Positions 17,647 to 25,709 of a stretch of 64,000 bases of DNA are shown one piece after another. How positions within the stretch are numbered: the first letter of the stretch is position 1; every line of letters starts with the position of its first letter. Source of the DNA: JAWKOK01 sp963848115 (GTDB lineage Bacteria > Chloroflexota > Anaerolineae > Caldilineales > Caldilineaceae); the NCBI GenBank assembly GCA_963848115.1, contig CAWKCP010000035.1:123349-187348 (forward strand), in the 5' to 3' direction. The notes below the pieces were generated by a model. That model was given only the letters and a program-made list of their open reading frames with translations. It had not been told where the DNA came from and searched no databases. Made by a program: the position numbers and the translations under genes.

Positions 17647-17855
17647 GTGGCTCTGCGGCAATCTTGGTAAGATCTGCTAATGGATGGATAGAGGAAATGA
17701 AACTACAATTGTTCGGGCAGGAGATTATGACCATTTTGGTTCGTTAACTGCTCGATTTTTGTGAAACGATTCAGCGCAAACGCTTAGACGATTGCGACGA
17801 AGCGCTGTCTTTGCCCGTAGGGCAGAGATTAGACAAGATTGAAGGAGACTCTGTC

Positions 17856-19271
17856 ATGCACTTAGGTTGTACCACGCCGCGAGACGTCCTGGCTGCGATC
17901 AGCGAGAATGACATCAAAATGGTGGACTTTAAGTTCACCGATCTTTTTGGCCAGTGGCAGCATTTTACGGTTCCGGTTGAGCACTTCGACACCGATGGCG
18001 CCTTTGAAGAAGGCATGGGCTTCGACGGTTCATCCATTCGTGGCTTTAAGAGCATTGAAGCCAGCGACATGGTGCTTAGGGCTGACCCAGCGACGTCCAT
18101 TATTGATGCCACCTGTGCCCTGCCGACCTTGAGCATGGTCTGTAACGTCTTTGACCCGATTACGGGTGAGGCCTTCGAGCGTGATCCTCGCCTGGTCGCT
18201 CAGAAAGCCGTCGATCATGTGAAAGCGCTCGGTATCGCCGACACCGTCTACATCGGCCCTGAGGCCGAGTTCTTCATTTTTGACGAAGTGAGCTACCACC
18301 AGGGCCGCAATTCAGCTGCTTTCAGTGTAGACAGTGAAGAGGCCCCCTGGACCTCCGAGTTCCCCGGCGGCGGCCACAAGGTCGGCCTGAAGGGCGGTTA
18401 TTTCCCGGTGGCTCCATTCGATACGCTACAGGACATCCGTACAGAAATCGTGCGGGCCATGATCGACGCCGGCATCAAGACCGAGTTGCACCACCACGAG
18501 GTCGGCACCGCCGGCCAGTGTGAGATCGACATGCAGTACGCCCCGTTGGTTCAGATGGCCGACCAGGTGCAGTTGTTCAAATATCTGGTCAAAAATGTCG
18601 CCAAATCCCATGGCAAAACCGCAACATTCATGCCCAAACCGATCTTCGAAGATAACGGCTCCGGTATGCATGTCCATCAGAGCCTCTGGAAAGATGGTGT
18701 GCCACTCTTCGCTGGTGACGGATACGCCGGTCTGAGTGAACTGGCCCTCAACTATGTGGGCGGCATCCTCAAGCATATCAATTCGTTGCTTGCCTTCGCT
18801 GCCCCGTTGACCAATTCCTATCGCCGTTTGGTGCCCGGCTACGAAGCGCCTGTGATTGCCGCACTCTCTGCTCGCAACCGCTCGGCCGCCATTCGTGTGC
18901 CCATGTACTCCAGTTCGCCCAAGTCCAAGCGCATCGAGTTCCGCTGTCCGGATCCGGGCGCCAATCCGTACTTGGCCTTCGCGGCCATGGTCATGGCCGG
19001 CCTTGACGGCATCAAGAACGGCTACTCGCCGGGCGATCCGGCCGAAGAGGATCTCTTCGAAGAGGAGAACATCTCCAAGTATACCCAGGTTAAGGGTTCA
19101 TTGAGCGAAGTTCTGGACGCACTGGAAGAAGATCACGATTACCTGCTGGAAGGCGGCGTCTTCACCAAAGATCTAATTGACGCCTACATTGGCTATAAGC
19201 GACTCAACGAGGTCGATGCTGTGCGTCTGCGCCCGCATCCTCAGGAATTCGTGATGTACTACGGTACCTAG
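17856..19271 (+). CDS. glnA: Glutamine synthetase type I, 471 aa
   Basis: The start MHLGCTTPRDVL follows GAAGGAG. It makes glutamine from glutamate, ammonia and ATP. Family motifs are MGFDGSSIRGF, the metal site GPEAEFFIFDE, KPIFEDNGSGMHVHQSLW, the ATP loop RRLVPGYEAPV and RIEFRCPDPGANPYLAF. The length fits the dodecameric GSI-beta form. In E. coli the adenylylated tyrosine sits in NLYDLPPEE; here the equivalent stretch reads DLFEEEN, with Phe replacing Tyr, so adenylylation control is unlikely at this site. It is followed by a terminator and then by a second, different glutamine synthetase. Confidence 0.95.
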   Translation: MHLGCTTPRDVLAAISENDIKMVDFKFTDLFGQWQHFTVPVEHFDTDGAFEEGMGFDGSSIRGFKSIEASDMVLRADPATSIIDATCALPTLSMVCNVFDPITGEAFERDPRLVAQKAVDHVKALGIADTVYIGPEAEFFIFDEVSYHQGRNSAAFSVDSEEAPWTSEFPGGGHKVGLKGGYFPVAPFDTLQDIRTEIVRAMIDAGIKTELHHHEVGTAGQCEIDMQYAPLVQMADQVQLFKYLVKNVAKSHGKTATFMPKPIFEDNGSGMHVHQSLWKDGVPLFAGDGYAGLSELALNYVGGILKHINSLLAFAAPLTNSYRRLVPGYEAPVIAALSARNRSAAIRVPMYSSSPKSKRIEFRCPDPGANPYLAFAAMVMAGLDGIKNGYSPGDPAEEDLFEEENISKYTQVKGSLSEVLDALEEDHDYLLEGGVFTKDLIDAYIGYKRLNEVDAVRLRPHPQEFVMYYGT

Positions 19272-19606
19272 TCGGCAGAGTGTCTCTCAAGTGGCCTATT
19301 CGACAGAGACACTTTTGCTACAGATATCCTTATGGCAAAAAAGAGGGCGGCCATTCCATAATGGGGTGCCGTCCTTTTTGCCGCCGTCTCAGGTTCAAAC
19401 CCTTTGAGCTCCAGTAGCGGAATGATAGAATGGCAGATAGATTGCCGTGATCCTCATGGCACAGTCACGTTCAAGCGCATTCCCGCATCCGAACCCGATC
19501 AGCGAACCATGGCGGTGTTCAGGAATGCCCAGCTCAAATCAGACAATTACAGACTCTGTCCAAGAGGCACTTTCGACATGAATCACCCGCTAAGGAGAAC
19601 GTAGGT
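19272..19606. other. Intergenic, 335 bp, between two glutamine synthetase genes
   Basis: It contains the glnA terminator (19341-19380) and the leader of the second synthetase gene with AAGGAG near 19593. A 66-codon frame from 19404 has no ribosome-binding site and is not called. Nothing else was seen. Confidence 0.5.
19341..19380 (+). terminator. glnA terminator
   Basis: GAGGGCGGCCATT pairs, with a small bulge, with AATGGGGTGCCGTCC, followed by TTTTT. It lies 70 bases after the glnA stop. Confidence 0.6.
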
Positions 19607-20953
19607 ATGGCTATCGACTACGCGCCCGAACAACTCGAACAAGTCGATGAACTTATCAAACGAAACGATATTCGTTTCATCCGCCTTCAGTTTTCCGATA
19701 TTATCGGCATCTCCAAGCAGATTACGATTCCTGTCGGCCATTGGGACGCAGCCATTACCCATGGCATCTGGTTTGACGGCAGTTCCATCGAGGGGTTCGC
19801 GCGTATCGCCGAAAGCGACATGTACCTGGTGCCCGATCTGGACACCTTCGCAGTCATCCCGTGGGAGATGGATCTGTCGACAGCGCGTGTAATTTGCGAC
19901 ATCTATACGCCGGACGGTTCGCCCTTTGACGGCGATCCCCGCTATGTCCTCAAACGCCAGGTGGAACGCGTGCAGCAACTCGGGCTACGCTATGAAGTCG
20001 GCCCCGAGCTTGAGTTCTTCCTCTTCAATCGACACTCCGACGGCAGCCTGATGCCACTGGTCCCCCACGATCAGGCGGGCTACTTTGACATCAGCACCGA
20101 TCTGGCCCACAGTGTGCGCCGCCAGATGGTCGACGCATTGCAATCGCTAGGCATCCGCGTGGAGGCGTCCCACCACGAGGTCGCGCACGGGCAGAACGAG
20201 ATCGCCTTTCACTACGGGCCGGCGCTGAGCACGGCGGATAATGCCATGACCTTCCGCACGACCGTCAAAGCGGTTGCCCAGAAGAATGGCCTGCACTGCA
20301 CCTTCATGCCCAAGCCCATCGCCGGCGTCAACGGAAACGGCATGCATGTGCACCAGAGCCTCTGGGATGTGGCGACCGGTGATACTGCCATGTATGACGG
20401 GGCCAATGAGTATGGGCTCAGTGACACTGCACTGCACTTCATTGCAGGTCAGCTGACCCATGCCAAAGCCATCACACCGATCATCGCGCCGCTGGTCAAC
20501 AGCTACAAGCGTCTCGTGCCCGGCTATGAAGCGCCGGTCTATATTTCATGGGGTCGCACAAACCGCAGCGCGCTGCTGCGCATTCCACGTATCACTCAAG
20601 GGCGATATCGCAGCACACGCGCCGAACTGCGCTGCCCGGATCCCAGCGCCAATCCCTACTTGGCCTTTGCTGTCATGCTGGCAGCGGGCTTAGATGGCAT
20701 TGAGAAGCGCATGACACCACCCCGCGCAGCCGAGGAAGACCTCTATCAGGTCGACGAAGCACGCACCAGCCTGGGGATTCTGCCGGGCGACCTGGGCGAA
20801 GCGATTGATGAGCTGAAGCGAGACGAGGTGATCCAGAATGCGCTGGGCCAACATGTCTACGAACGATATGTCGAGGCCAAGACCTTGGAGTGGAATGAGT
20901 ACCGCCTCTACGTGACCCAATGGGAACTGAATCGGTACTTGTCGATATACTAA
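19607..20953 (+). CDS. Glutamine synthetase type I (alpha-like), 448 aa
   Basis: AAGGAGAACGTAGGT precedes the ATG. It has the full glutamine synthetase layout (FDGSSIEGFARIAESD, GPELEFFLF, FMPKPIAGVNGNGMHVHQSLW, RLVPGYEAPVY, AELRCPDPSANPYLAF). Its shorter length of 448 aa and lack of the GSI-beta insert resemble Bacillus-type GSI-alpha, which is feedback-controlled rather than adenylylated. It is clearly diverged from the 471-aa enzyme upstream, so the pair is not a recent duplication. It could be the main enzyme, or a gamma-glutamyl-polyamine-type synthetase in the same fold family, though its motifs favour true glutamine synthetase. Confidence 0.88.
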   Translation: MAIDYAPEQLEQVDELIKRNDIRFIRLQFSDIIGISKQITIPVGHWDAAITHGIWFDGSSIEGFARIAESDMYLVPDLDTFAVIPWEMDLSTARVICDIYTPDGSPFDGDPRYVLKRQVERVQQLGLRYEVGPELEFFLFNRHSDGSLMPLVPHDQAGYFDISTDLAHSVRRQMVDALQSLGIRVEASHHEVAHGQNEIAFHYGPALSTADNAMTFRTTVKAVAQKNGLHCTFMPKPIAGVNGNGMHVHQSLWDVATGDTAMYDGANEYGLSDTALHFIAGQLTHAKAITPIIAPLVNSYKRLVPGYEAPVYISWGRTNRSALLRIPRITQGRYRSTRAELRCPDPSANPYLAFAVMLAAGLDGIEKRMTPPRAAEEDLYQVDEARTSLGILPGDLGEAIDELKRDEVIQNALGQHVYERYVEAKTLEWNEYRLYVTQWELNRYLSIY

Positions 20954-20956
20954 GAA

Positions 20957-21042
20957 AAACGAAGAACGAAGATCAAAGAAAAATGACGATGTCTTCTCGT
21001 AAGATGCATCGCTGATTGTTCTTTGATCTTCGTTCTTCGTTT
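20957..21042. terminator. Perfect 24-bp-arm hairpin
   Basis: The arms at 20957-20980 and 21019-21042 pair perfectly over 24 bases, with a 38-base loop. It starts three bases after the synthetase stop and ends exactly at the stop codon of the convergent ligase gene. The stem is made of GAAGAACGAAGATC-type units. Confidence 0.75.
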
Positions 21043-22155
21043 CTATATTCCCTCTTTTGTCTCCGCGATCAGATGATCCACAACCGCATTGAGATCGCCG
21101 CCGGTATTGTCATAAACCTGTAATTGACGGTCGGCGCTGGTCCCGTGGACGAGCATCGACTCGATGGGCGCGAAAAATTCACGCGTGCCCAGCTCGTCGA
21201 TGGCGTCGCTGACCAGATCGAGCAATTCTCGGATCAACTGGCGCGTCGGCACCTCGTCCGATTTGCCGAAGTCGATCATCTTCCCATCCAGCCCATAGCG
21301 CGCCGCTCGCCAGCGGTTCTCCTCAATCAGATCACGCCGGTAGTGGCGGAACGTGACATTCTTCTGGCGCAGTTCCCAGAGCCAGAGCACGATTGCCTGG
21401 AAAAGTGCAGCGATGGCGATGGCTTCATCCATACGCGTGCAGACATCGCAAACGCGAAACTCAAGCGTAGGATAGAGGTGGTGCGGGCGCACGTCCCACC
21501 AGATCTTGCTCGCATCGGGGATGCAGCCGGAGTTGACCAGGGTGTCGATGAGCCCGTCGTAGTCCGCCGGCGTGGGGTAAATATCTGAGATGCCGGATCG
21601 CGGAAAATCTTCAAAAATGTTGGCCCGATAGCTTTTGAGGCCCGTCTTCTTGCCCACCCAGAACGGGCTGCTGGTGCTGAGGGCCAGCACATGGGGCAAC
21701 ATGTAGCGCACTACGTTCATGGTGTCGATGGCAAAGGCCCGATCCTCGACGCCGACATGCACGTGCATGCCAAAGATTAGCAGGCGCTGGGCCAGGACCT
21801 GCATCTCCTCCAATACGCCCAAATAGCGCGGAAAGGGCGTCACCGGTTGATCGGCCCAACGGCTGAACGGGTGTGTCGACGCACCGACGATGGCCACGCC
21901 TCTACTCTCGGCCAGATCACAGATGAATTTTCGCTGCCTGGCCAACTCGTCACGCGCATCGGCAATATTCTGACAGACCGGCGTGCCCAGCTCAACCATG
22001 GACTGGTGAAGCTCCGGCTTGAGCTCGCGCTCGGCCATCATTAGCCTATCGCCTTCAATGAACTCGGTGATGTAGGAGCGCAACTCACGAGTCTCGGGAT
22101 CGACGATCTGATACTCTTCCTCAATGCCAATGGTAAGGGAGGGACGCTGCGTCAT
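21043..22155 (-). CDS. YbdK-type carboxylate-amine ligase (GCS2 family), 370 aa
   Basis: The start MTQRPSLTIGIEEEYQIVD is chosen because it overlaps the upstream stop by ATGA and fits family length. It belongs to the glutamate-cysteine ligase 2 family (YbdK): GIEEEYQIVDPETRELRSY, FGMHVHVGVEDRAFAIDTMN, LSTSSPFWVGKKTGLKSYR, VCDVCTRMDEA and ENRWRAARYGLDGKMIDFG. These enzymes have the glutamine-synthetase fold and form amide bonds with weak gamma-glutamyl-cysteine activity in E. coli. Together with the paralogue upstream (about half identical by eye) it may form a heteromer or make a specific thiol or peptide. The substrate is unknown. Confidence 0.85.
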   Translation of the reverse strand: MTQRPSLTIGIEEEYQIVDPETRELRSYITEFIEGDRLMMAERELKPELHQSMVELGTPVCQNIADARDELARQRKFICDLAESRGVAIVGASTHPFSRWADQPVTPFPRYLGVLEEMQVLAQRLLIFGMHVHVGVEDRAFAIDTMNVVRYMLPHVLALSTSSPFWVGKKTGLKSYRANIFEDFPRSGISDIYPTPADYDGLIDTLVNSGCIPDASKIWWDVRPHHLYPTLEFRVCDVCTRMDEAIAIAALFQAIVLWLWELRQKNVTFRHYRRDLIEENRWRAARYGLDGKMIDFGKSDEVPTRQLIRELLDLVSDAIDELGTREFFAPIESMLVHGTSADRQLQVYDNTGGDLNAVVDHLIAETKEGI

Positions 22156-23267
22156 GCGATGTTCTCCGTTTCTGCAATCAACGAGTCGACCACGGCCTTG
22201 AGGTCTTCGTCGCTTTTCTGCCAAACCTGCAGCTGACGATCAGCGCTCGTGCCCCGCTCCAGCATCGTGTAGATATGAGACAGTTCGTCGATTGAGTTGA
22301 GTCTGTTTGCTTCCACCTCGACCCGCTGCAGCAATTCGCGCAGAAGGTCGCGCGCGGGCGCCTCCTGCTGTGTTCCGAAGTCAATCAGACGGCCATCCAG
22401 TCCGTAGCGCACAGCGCGCCATCGATTTTCGTTGATCAAGATACGGTCATAGATACGGAAGGTCATATTGTGCTGACGTAGATCAACCATCCAGGCGACT
22501 ACGGCCTGGATCAGTGCTGTGATGGCCAGTGCATCACGATAGTCAGGCACCATGTCGCAAATTCGGATCACCAGTGTCGGAAAGCGATAGTGTGGAACGA
22601 TGTCGTACCAGATGCGACTGGCATCCGGGATGCTGTTGGTGCGAATCAGCGTATCCACATAGCTGCGGTACTCTTGATAGCCACTGAAAGAACCGGGGAT
22701 GCCGGTACGTGGCAATGCATCGAGCAGGACTTTGCGATAGCTCTTGAGTCCGGTATTTCGGCTGTTCCAAAAGGGCGAACTGGTGGAGAGTGCCAGGATG
22801 TGGGGCAACAGATAGCGCATGGCGTTCATCACATCAACGGCCAATTCACGATCTTCGACGCCGATATGCACGCGCATGCCGAAGGCCAGCATGCGCCGTG
22901 CGATCATTTGGGCATCTTCTATCATTGCCTGGTAGCGGGGCGACAAAGCCGCAGCTTCCCAGTTGGTGAACGGGTGTGTGCCGGCGGCGGCCACACGAAC
23001 GCCGCTCGCCTCGGCCGCCTCAAGGACGCTATTGCGAACACGCAGCAACTGCTCGCGCGCCTCCTTGATATCTGCGCAGACCGGTGTACCCGCCTCAAGG
23101 ACGGCCCCATCCAGGTGCTGCTCCAGTCTGAATTCCGGCGTGCGTTCCTGGATGACGACGCGATCCTTGGCCATAGACTGGGTGACGTAGCCCAGCAGCG
23201 CTCGGCTGTCCGGCTCAATCATCTGAAATTCTTCTTCGATGCCAATGTTGAATGTCGGGCGGTACAT
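22152..23267 (-). CDS. YbdK-type carboxylate-amine ligase (GCS2 family), 371 aa
   Basis: This is the first gene of a tandem pair, ending in a 4-bp ATGA overlap with the second. Motifs: GIEEEFQMIEPDSRALLGY, FGMRVHIGVEDRELAVDVMN, LSTSSPFWNSRNTGLKSYR and ENRWRAVRYGLDGRLIDFG. The second active-site region differs from its partner (GMRVHIG against GMHVHVG), so the two may have different substrates. YbdK-like tandem pairs suggest subfunctionalised peptide-bond enzymes. The gene follows purine nucleoside phosphorylase on the same strand after 112 bp, which probably contains its promoter. Confidence 0.85.
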   Translation of the reverse strand: MYRPTFNIGIEEEFQMIEPDSRALLGYVTQSMAKDRVVIQERTPEFRLEQHLDGAVLEAGTPVCADIKEAREQLLRVRNSVLEAAEASGVRVAAAGTHPFTNWEAAALSPRYQAMIEDAQMIARRMLAFGMRVHIGVEDRELAVDVMNAMRYLLPHILALSTSSPFWNSRNTGLKSYRKVLLDALPRTGIPGSFSGYQEYRSYVDTLIRTNSIPDASRIWYDIVPHYRFPTLVIRICDMVPDYRDALAITALIQAVVAWMVDLRQHNMTFRIYDRILINENRWRAVRYGLDGRLIDFGTQQEAPARDLLRELLQRVEVEANRLNSIDELSHIYTMLERGTSADRQLQVWQKSDEDLKAVVDSLIAETENIA

Positions 23268-23379
23268 GGGGAACCTCGGAAATCTACTGCGTGCTGCGTG
23301 CTGCCTAATTACGTCATGACGATTTCAGCCGGATGACTCCGATAACTGAACCAGAAACATGTCGCTCTGGTAGCGTGAT

Positions 23380-24249
23380 CTACGAATCCATTGGACTATC
23401 GCCATCAGGCACTAATCGTCGCAGAACACCCTTCAGCAGCGTCGACAACCGGGGCACGATGATGGCGCCGGCCTCGGCAACCTCTTCGTGGGTGGGCTGG
23501 TCCACCGAACTCAGATCATCGATTGCCATGTTGGTGATGGTGCTGATCGCCAGTACCTCCAACCCGGCATGGTGGGCGACCAGCGTCTCGGGCACGGTGC
23601 TCATGCCGACCGAGTCGGCGCCGAGGGCGCGCAACATGCGAATTTCGGCCGGCGTCTCAAAGTTGGGGCCGGCAATCATGGCATAGACGCCGCGATGCAG
23701 TGCGATGCCGTTCTCTGCCGCGACATCTTCGGCCAGGTCCGCCAGAGCCCGTGTGTAGGTGCGGTTGGCCGCCGGGAAGCGGGGGCCGAACTCCTCCAAA
23801 TTGGGGCCGCGCAGCGGATTGTGTCCTGCCATGCCCGGCAGGTTAAGATGATCCTCGATCAACATCAGGTCGCCGACGGAAAAGTCGGGGTTGATGCCGC
23901 CGGCCGCGTTGGTGATCAGCAGTTGTTCCACGCCGAATCTCGCCATCACGCGGATCGGGAAGACGGTCTGCTGCATGCTGTGGCCTTCGTAAAAGTGAAG
24001 ACGCCCCTGCATGACACAGACCGATATGCCCGCCAATTCGCCGATGACCAGGCGCCCCGCGTGCCCTTTGACCGTACTGACCGGGAAATGGGGAATGTCC
24101 CCATAGGGAATGCTGACGGCATTCTCTACCGCGTCGGCCAAATTGTTCAGACCGCTGCCCAGGATCAGCCCGACAGTCGGTTGGGCGGCCGTTTGTTCGC
24201 GGATGAAGTCCGCGGCGCTGTCATACATGTCGATGGTGAACTCGGGCAT
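23380..24249 (-). CDS. Purine-nucleoside phosphorylase (class II-like trimer), 289 aa
   Basis: It cleaves purine nucleosides with phosphate to the base and ribose-1-phosphate. Motifs: VGLILGSGLNNLADAV (phosphate loop), VKGHAGRLVIG, MQGRLHFYEG, TNAAGGINPDFSVGDLMLI (signature), AGPNFETPAEIRML and VGMSTVPETLVA. The length fits the trimeric PNP family. The start MPEFTID is preferred to one five codons upstream because the family opening fits, although neither has a strong ribosome-binding site. A six-base tandem repeat (TCGTTC)6 lies 33 bases upstream, in the expected promoter. Confidence 0.9.
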   Translation of the reverse strand: MPEFTIDMYDSAADFIREQTAAQPTVGLILGSGLNNLADAVENAVSIPYGDIPHFPVSTVKGHAGRLVIGELAGISVCVMQGRLHFYEGHSMQQTVFPIRVMARFGVEQLLITNAAGGINPDFSVGDLMLIEDHLNLPGMAGHNPLRGPNLEEFGPRFPAANRTYTRALADLAEDVAAENGIALHRGVYAMIAGPNFETPAEIRMLRALGADSVGMSTVPETLVAHHAGLEVLAISTITNMAIDDLSSVDQPTHEEVAEAGAIIVPRLSTLLKGVLRRLVPDGDSPMDS

Positions 24250-24282
24250 AGTACGCTTTCTCATAGATATTCAGATTAAGAT

Positions 24283-24321
24283 TCGTTCTCGTTCTCGTTC
24301 TCGTTCTCGTTCTCGTTCTCG
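24283..24321. repeat. Hexanucleotide tandem repeat (TCGTTC)6.5
   Basis: Six and a half perfect copies of TCGTTC run from 24283 to 24321, immediately upstream of the purine nucleoside phosphorylase start. A repeat of this type can change length by slippage and would alter promoter spacing. Confidence 0.85.
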
Positions 24322-24440
24322 CTAAACGGTCATGGACTTCTTCTGTTTGTATTCGCGGAAATTAGCCAAAATCCGCGTCATCCGCATTCTATCCGACAGT
24401 CTGCAGAAAATTCAGTGCAATCAGGAAAGAGTAATACAAA

Positions 24441-24464
24441 AACAGTCGACATATGCCGACTGTT
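24441..24464. terminator. 8-bp-arm hairpin after the recombinase gene
   Basis: AACAGTCG (24441-24448) pairs with CGACTGTT (24457-24464). It lies 81 bases past the recombinase stop on the minus strand. It is a weak stem, so the role is tentative. Confidence 0.4.
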
Positions 24465-24544
24465 GGGGTGATTCTATATCGAGATCAAATTTGACGCTAA
24501 TCGCTATTTGCGGATGCGTTCATGCCCGTTCGGACGGTTCAAGT

Positions 24545-25477
24545 CTACGAATTGTCTGATCCCGGAGAAGGCGAAATCGGCACGCCGTCGGCGACCAACT
24601 CAGCGTCTGTGTCGCCTGAGGCCTGACGGTAGACCTGGGTGGTGCTCAAATTGGCATGGCCAAGCCGCTCCTGCACTTCGCGCAAGCCGACACCGGAATC
24701 GAGCATATGCGTTGCGAAGCTGTGACGCAATGTGTGCGGCGTCACCGTCCCCTCGATGCCCACCTGCTTCACATAGTGCTTGATGATAAGCCAGAGGCCC
24801 TGGCGTGTCAGACGCTGCCCGCGATGATTCAGGAAAAGCGCGTTCTCGCTCTCGTCCACCAGCAGTTGAGGACGGCCTTCTTCAACATACCTTTTCAGGG
24901 CATCGGCAGCATTGGCATAGATCGGCACAGTCCGACGACGTTTTTCCCCTTCGCCACAATTGATGGTCTTTGCCGATACATCAACATCTCCGACGTTGAG
25001 GCTCACCAGTTCCGTGACACGCATGCCGGTCGCATAGAGGACCTCCATCAACGCCTTATCGCGTAGGTCCTTGGACCCGTTTTCCTTGGTGGGTTCGATC
25101 AGAAGTCGTTCGATCTCATCCGGGCTAATGGAACGAGGCGGATTCTTCTTGACCTTAGGCGAGTCAAGATGTTCAGTAGGATTCGCTGCGATAAGTCCGG
25201 CATTGTACAGGTACTGGGAAAAGCTCTTTACTGCAGCCACTTTGCGAGCAACGGTTGATGATGCGTACTGGCGTTCCTTCAGAAACAGCAGATAGTTTTG
25301 AACGGTAACCGCATCCACATCGCGCCAGTTTGTGATCGGCGGCGCGTCGGGGCGACGATAGTTCTGGATAAACTGGTAGAATTGGGTTATATCGTTGCGG
25401 TATGCAGCGATTGTATTGTCTGAACAATCTCGATCAATCTTCAAATATTCGAGAAAACGAGTGATCTCGTTCTGCAT
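24545..25477 (-). CDS. Tyrosine recombinase XerC/XerD-like, 310 aa
   Basis: AATAGGAGGGGCGG precedes the ATG. An N-terminal SAM-like core-binding domain (1-100) is followed by the catalytic domain with Arg in YATGMRVTELVSL, HTLRHSFATHML (His-x-x-Arg), LGHANLSTTQVY with the second His and the nucleophilic Tyr. The length is that of chromosome-dimer resolvases. No phage or integron genes adjoin it, so a housekeeping dif-site function is likely. The extra C-terminal tail (GDTDAELVADGVPISPSP) is slightly longer than usual. XerC and XerD cannot be separated by eye. Confidence 0.88.
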   Translation of the reverse strand: MQNEITRFLEYLKIDRDCSDNTIAAYRNDITQFYQFIQNYRRPDAPPITNWRDVDAVTVQNYLLFLKERQYASSTVARKVAAVKSFSQYLYNAGLIAANPTEHLDSPKVKKNPPRSISPDEIERLLIEPTKENGSKDLRDKALMEVLYATGMRVTELVSLNVGDVDVSAKTINCGEGEKRRRTVPIYANAADALKRYVEEGRPQLLVDESENALFLNHRGQRLTRQGLWLIIKHYVKQVGIEGTVTPHTLRHSFATHMLDSGVGLREVQERLGHANLSTTQVYRQASGDTDAELVADGVPISPSPGSDNS

Positions 25478-25709
25478 CCGCCCCTCCTATTGAGTGTCTC
25501 AATCGGGTGTCGATTGATTGTAGCATAACTTTGCATAAGAACAAAAAGCCTCTTCAAATTAGTCTGGATGTAGTTAGTTTGAGCCACGATGCCCAATCCG
25601 TTAATCCGCGATGCGAACCCGCAGAGGAACCGTTCAGCCATTGACGCCTATACGTCTGCTGCAATATGTTATAATCAGTCGCCCGATAGATGCCATAGAG
25701 GGTAGGATT

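Noticed and set aside
19404..19604. 66-codon frame between the two glutamine synthetase genes
   Set aside because: No ribosome-binding site, no recognisable sequence, and it overlaps the leader of the next gene.
23488..24279. Plus-strand frame of 263 codons
   Set aside because: It is antisense to the well-supported purine nucleoside phosphorylase and lacks start signals.
24283..24321. Possible CRISPR-like array
   Set aside because: The units are 6 bp and contiguous with no spacers; no cas genes are present.
24110..24325. Frame encoding an Arg-Ser repeat tail
   Set aside because: The RS repeat is only the translation of the (TCGTTC) tandem repeat antisense to the purine nucleoside phosphorylase start.
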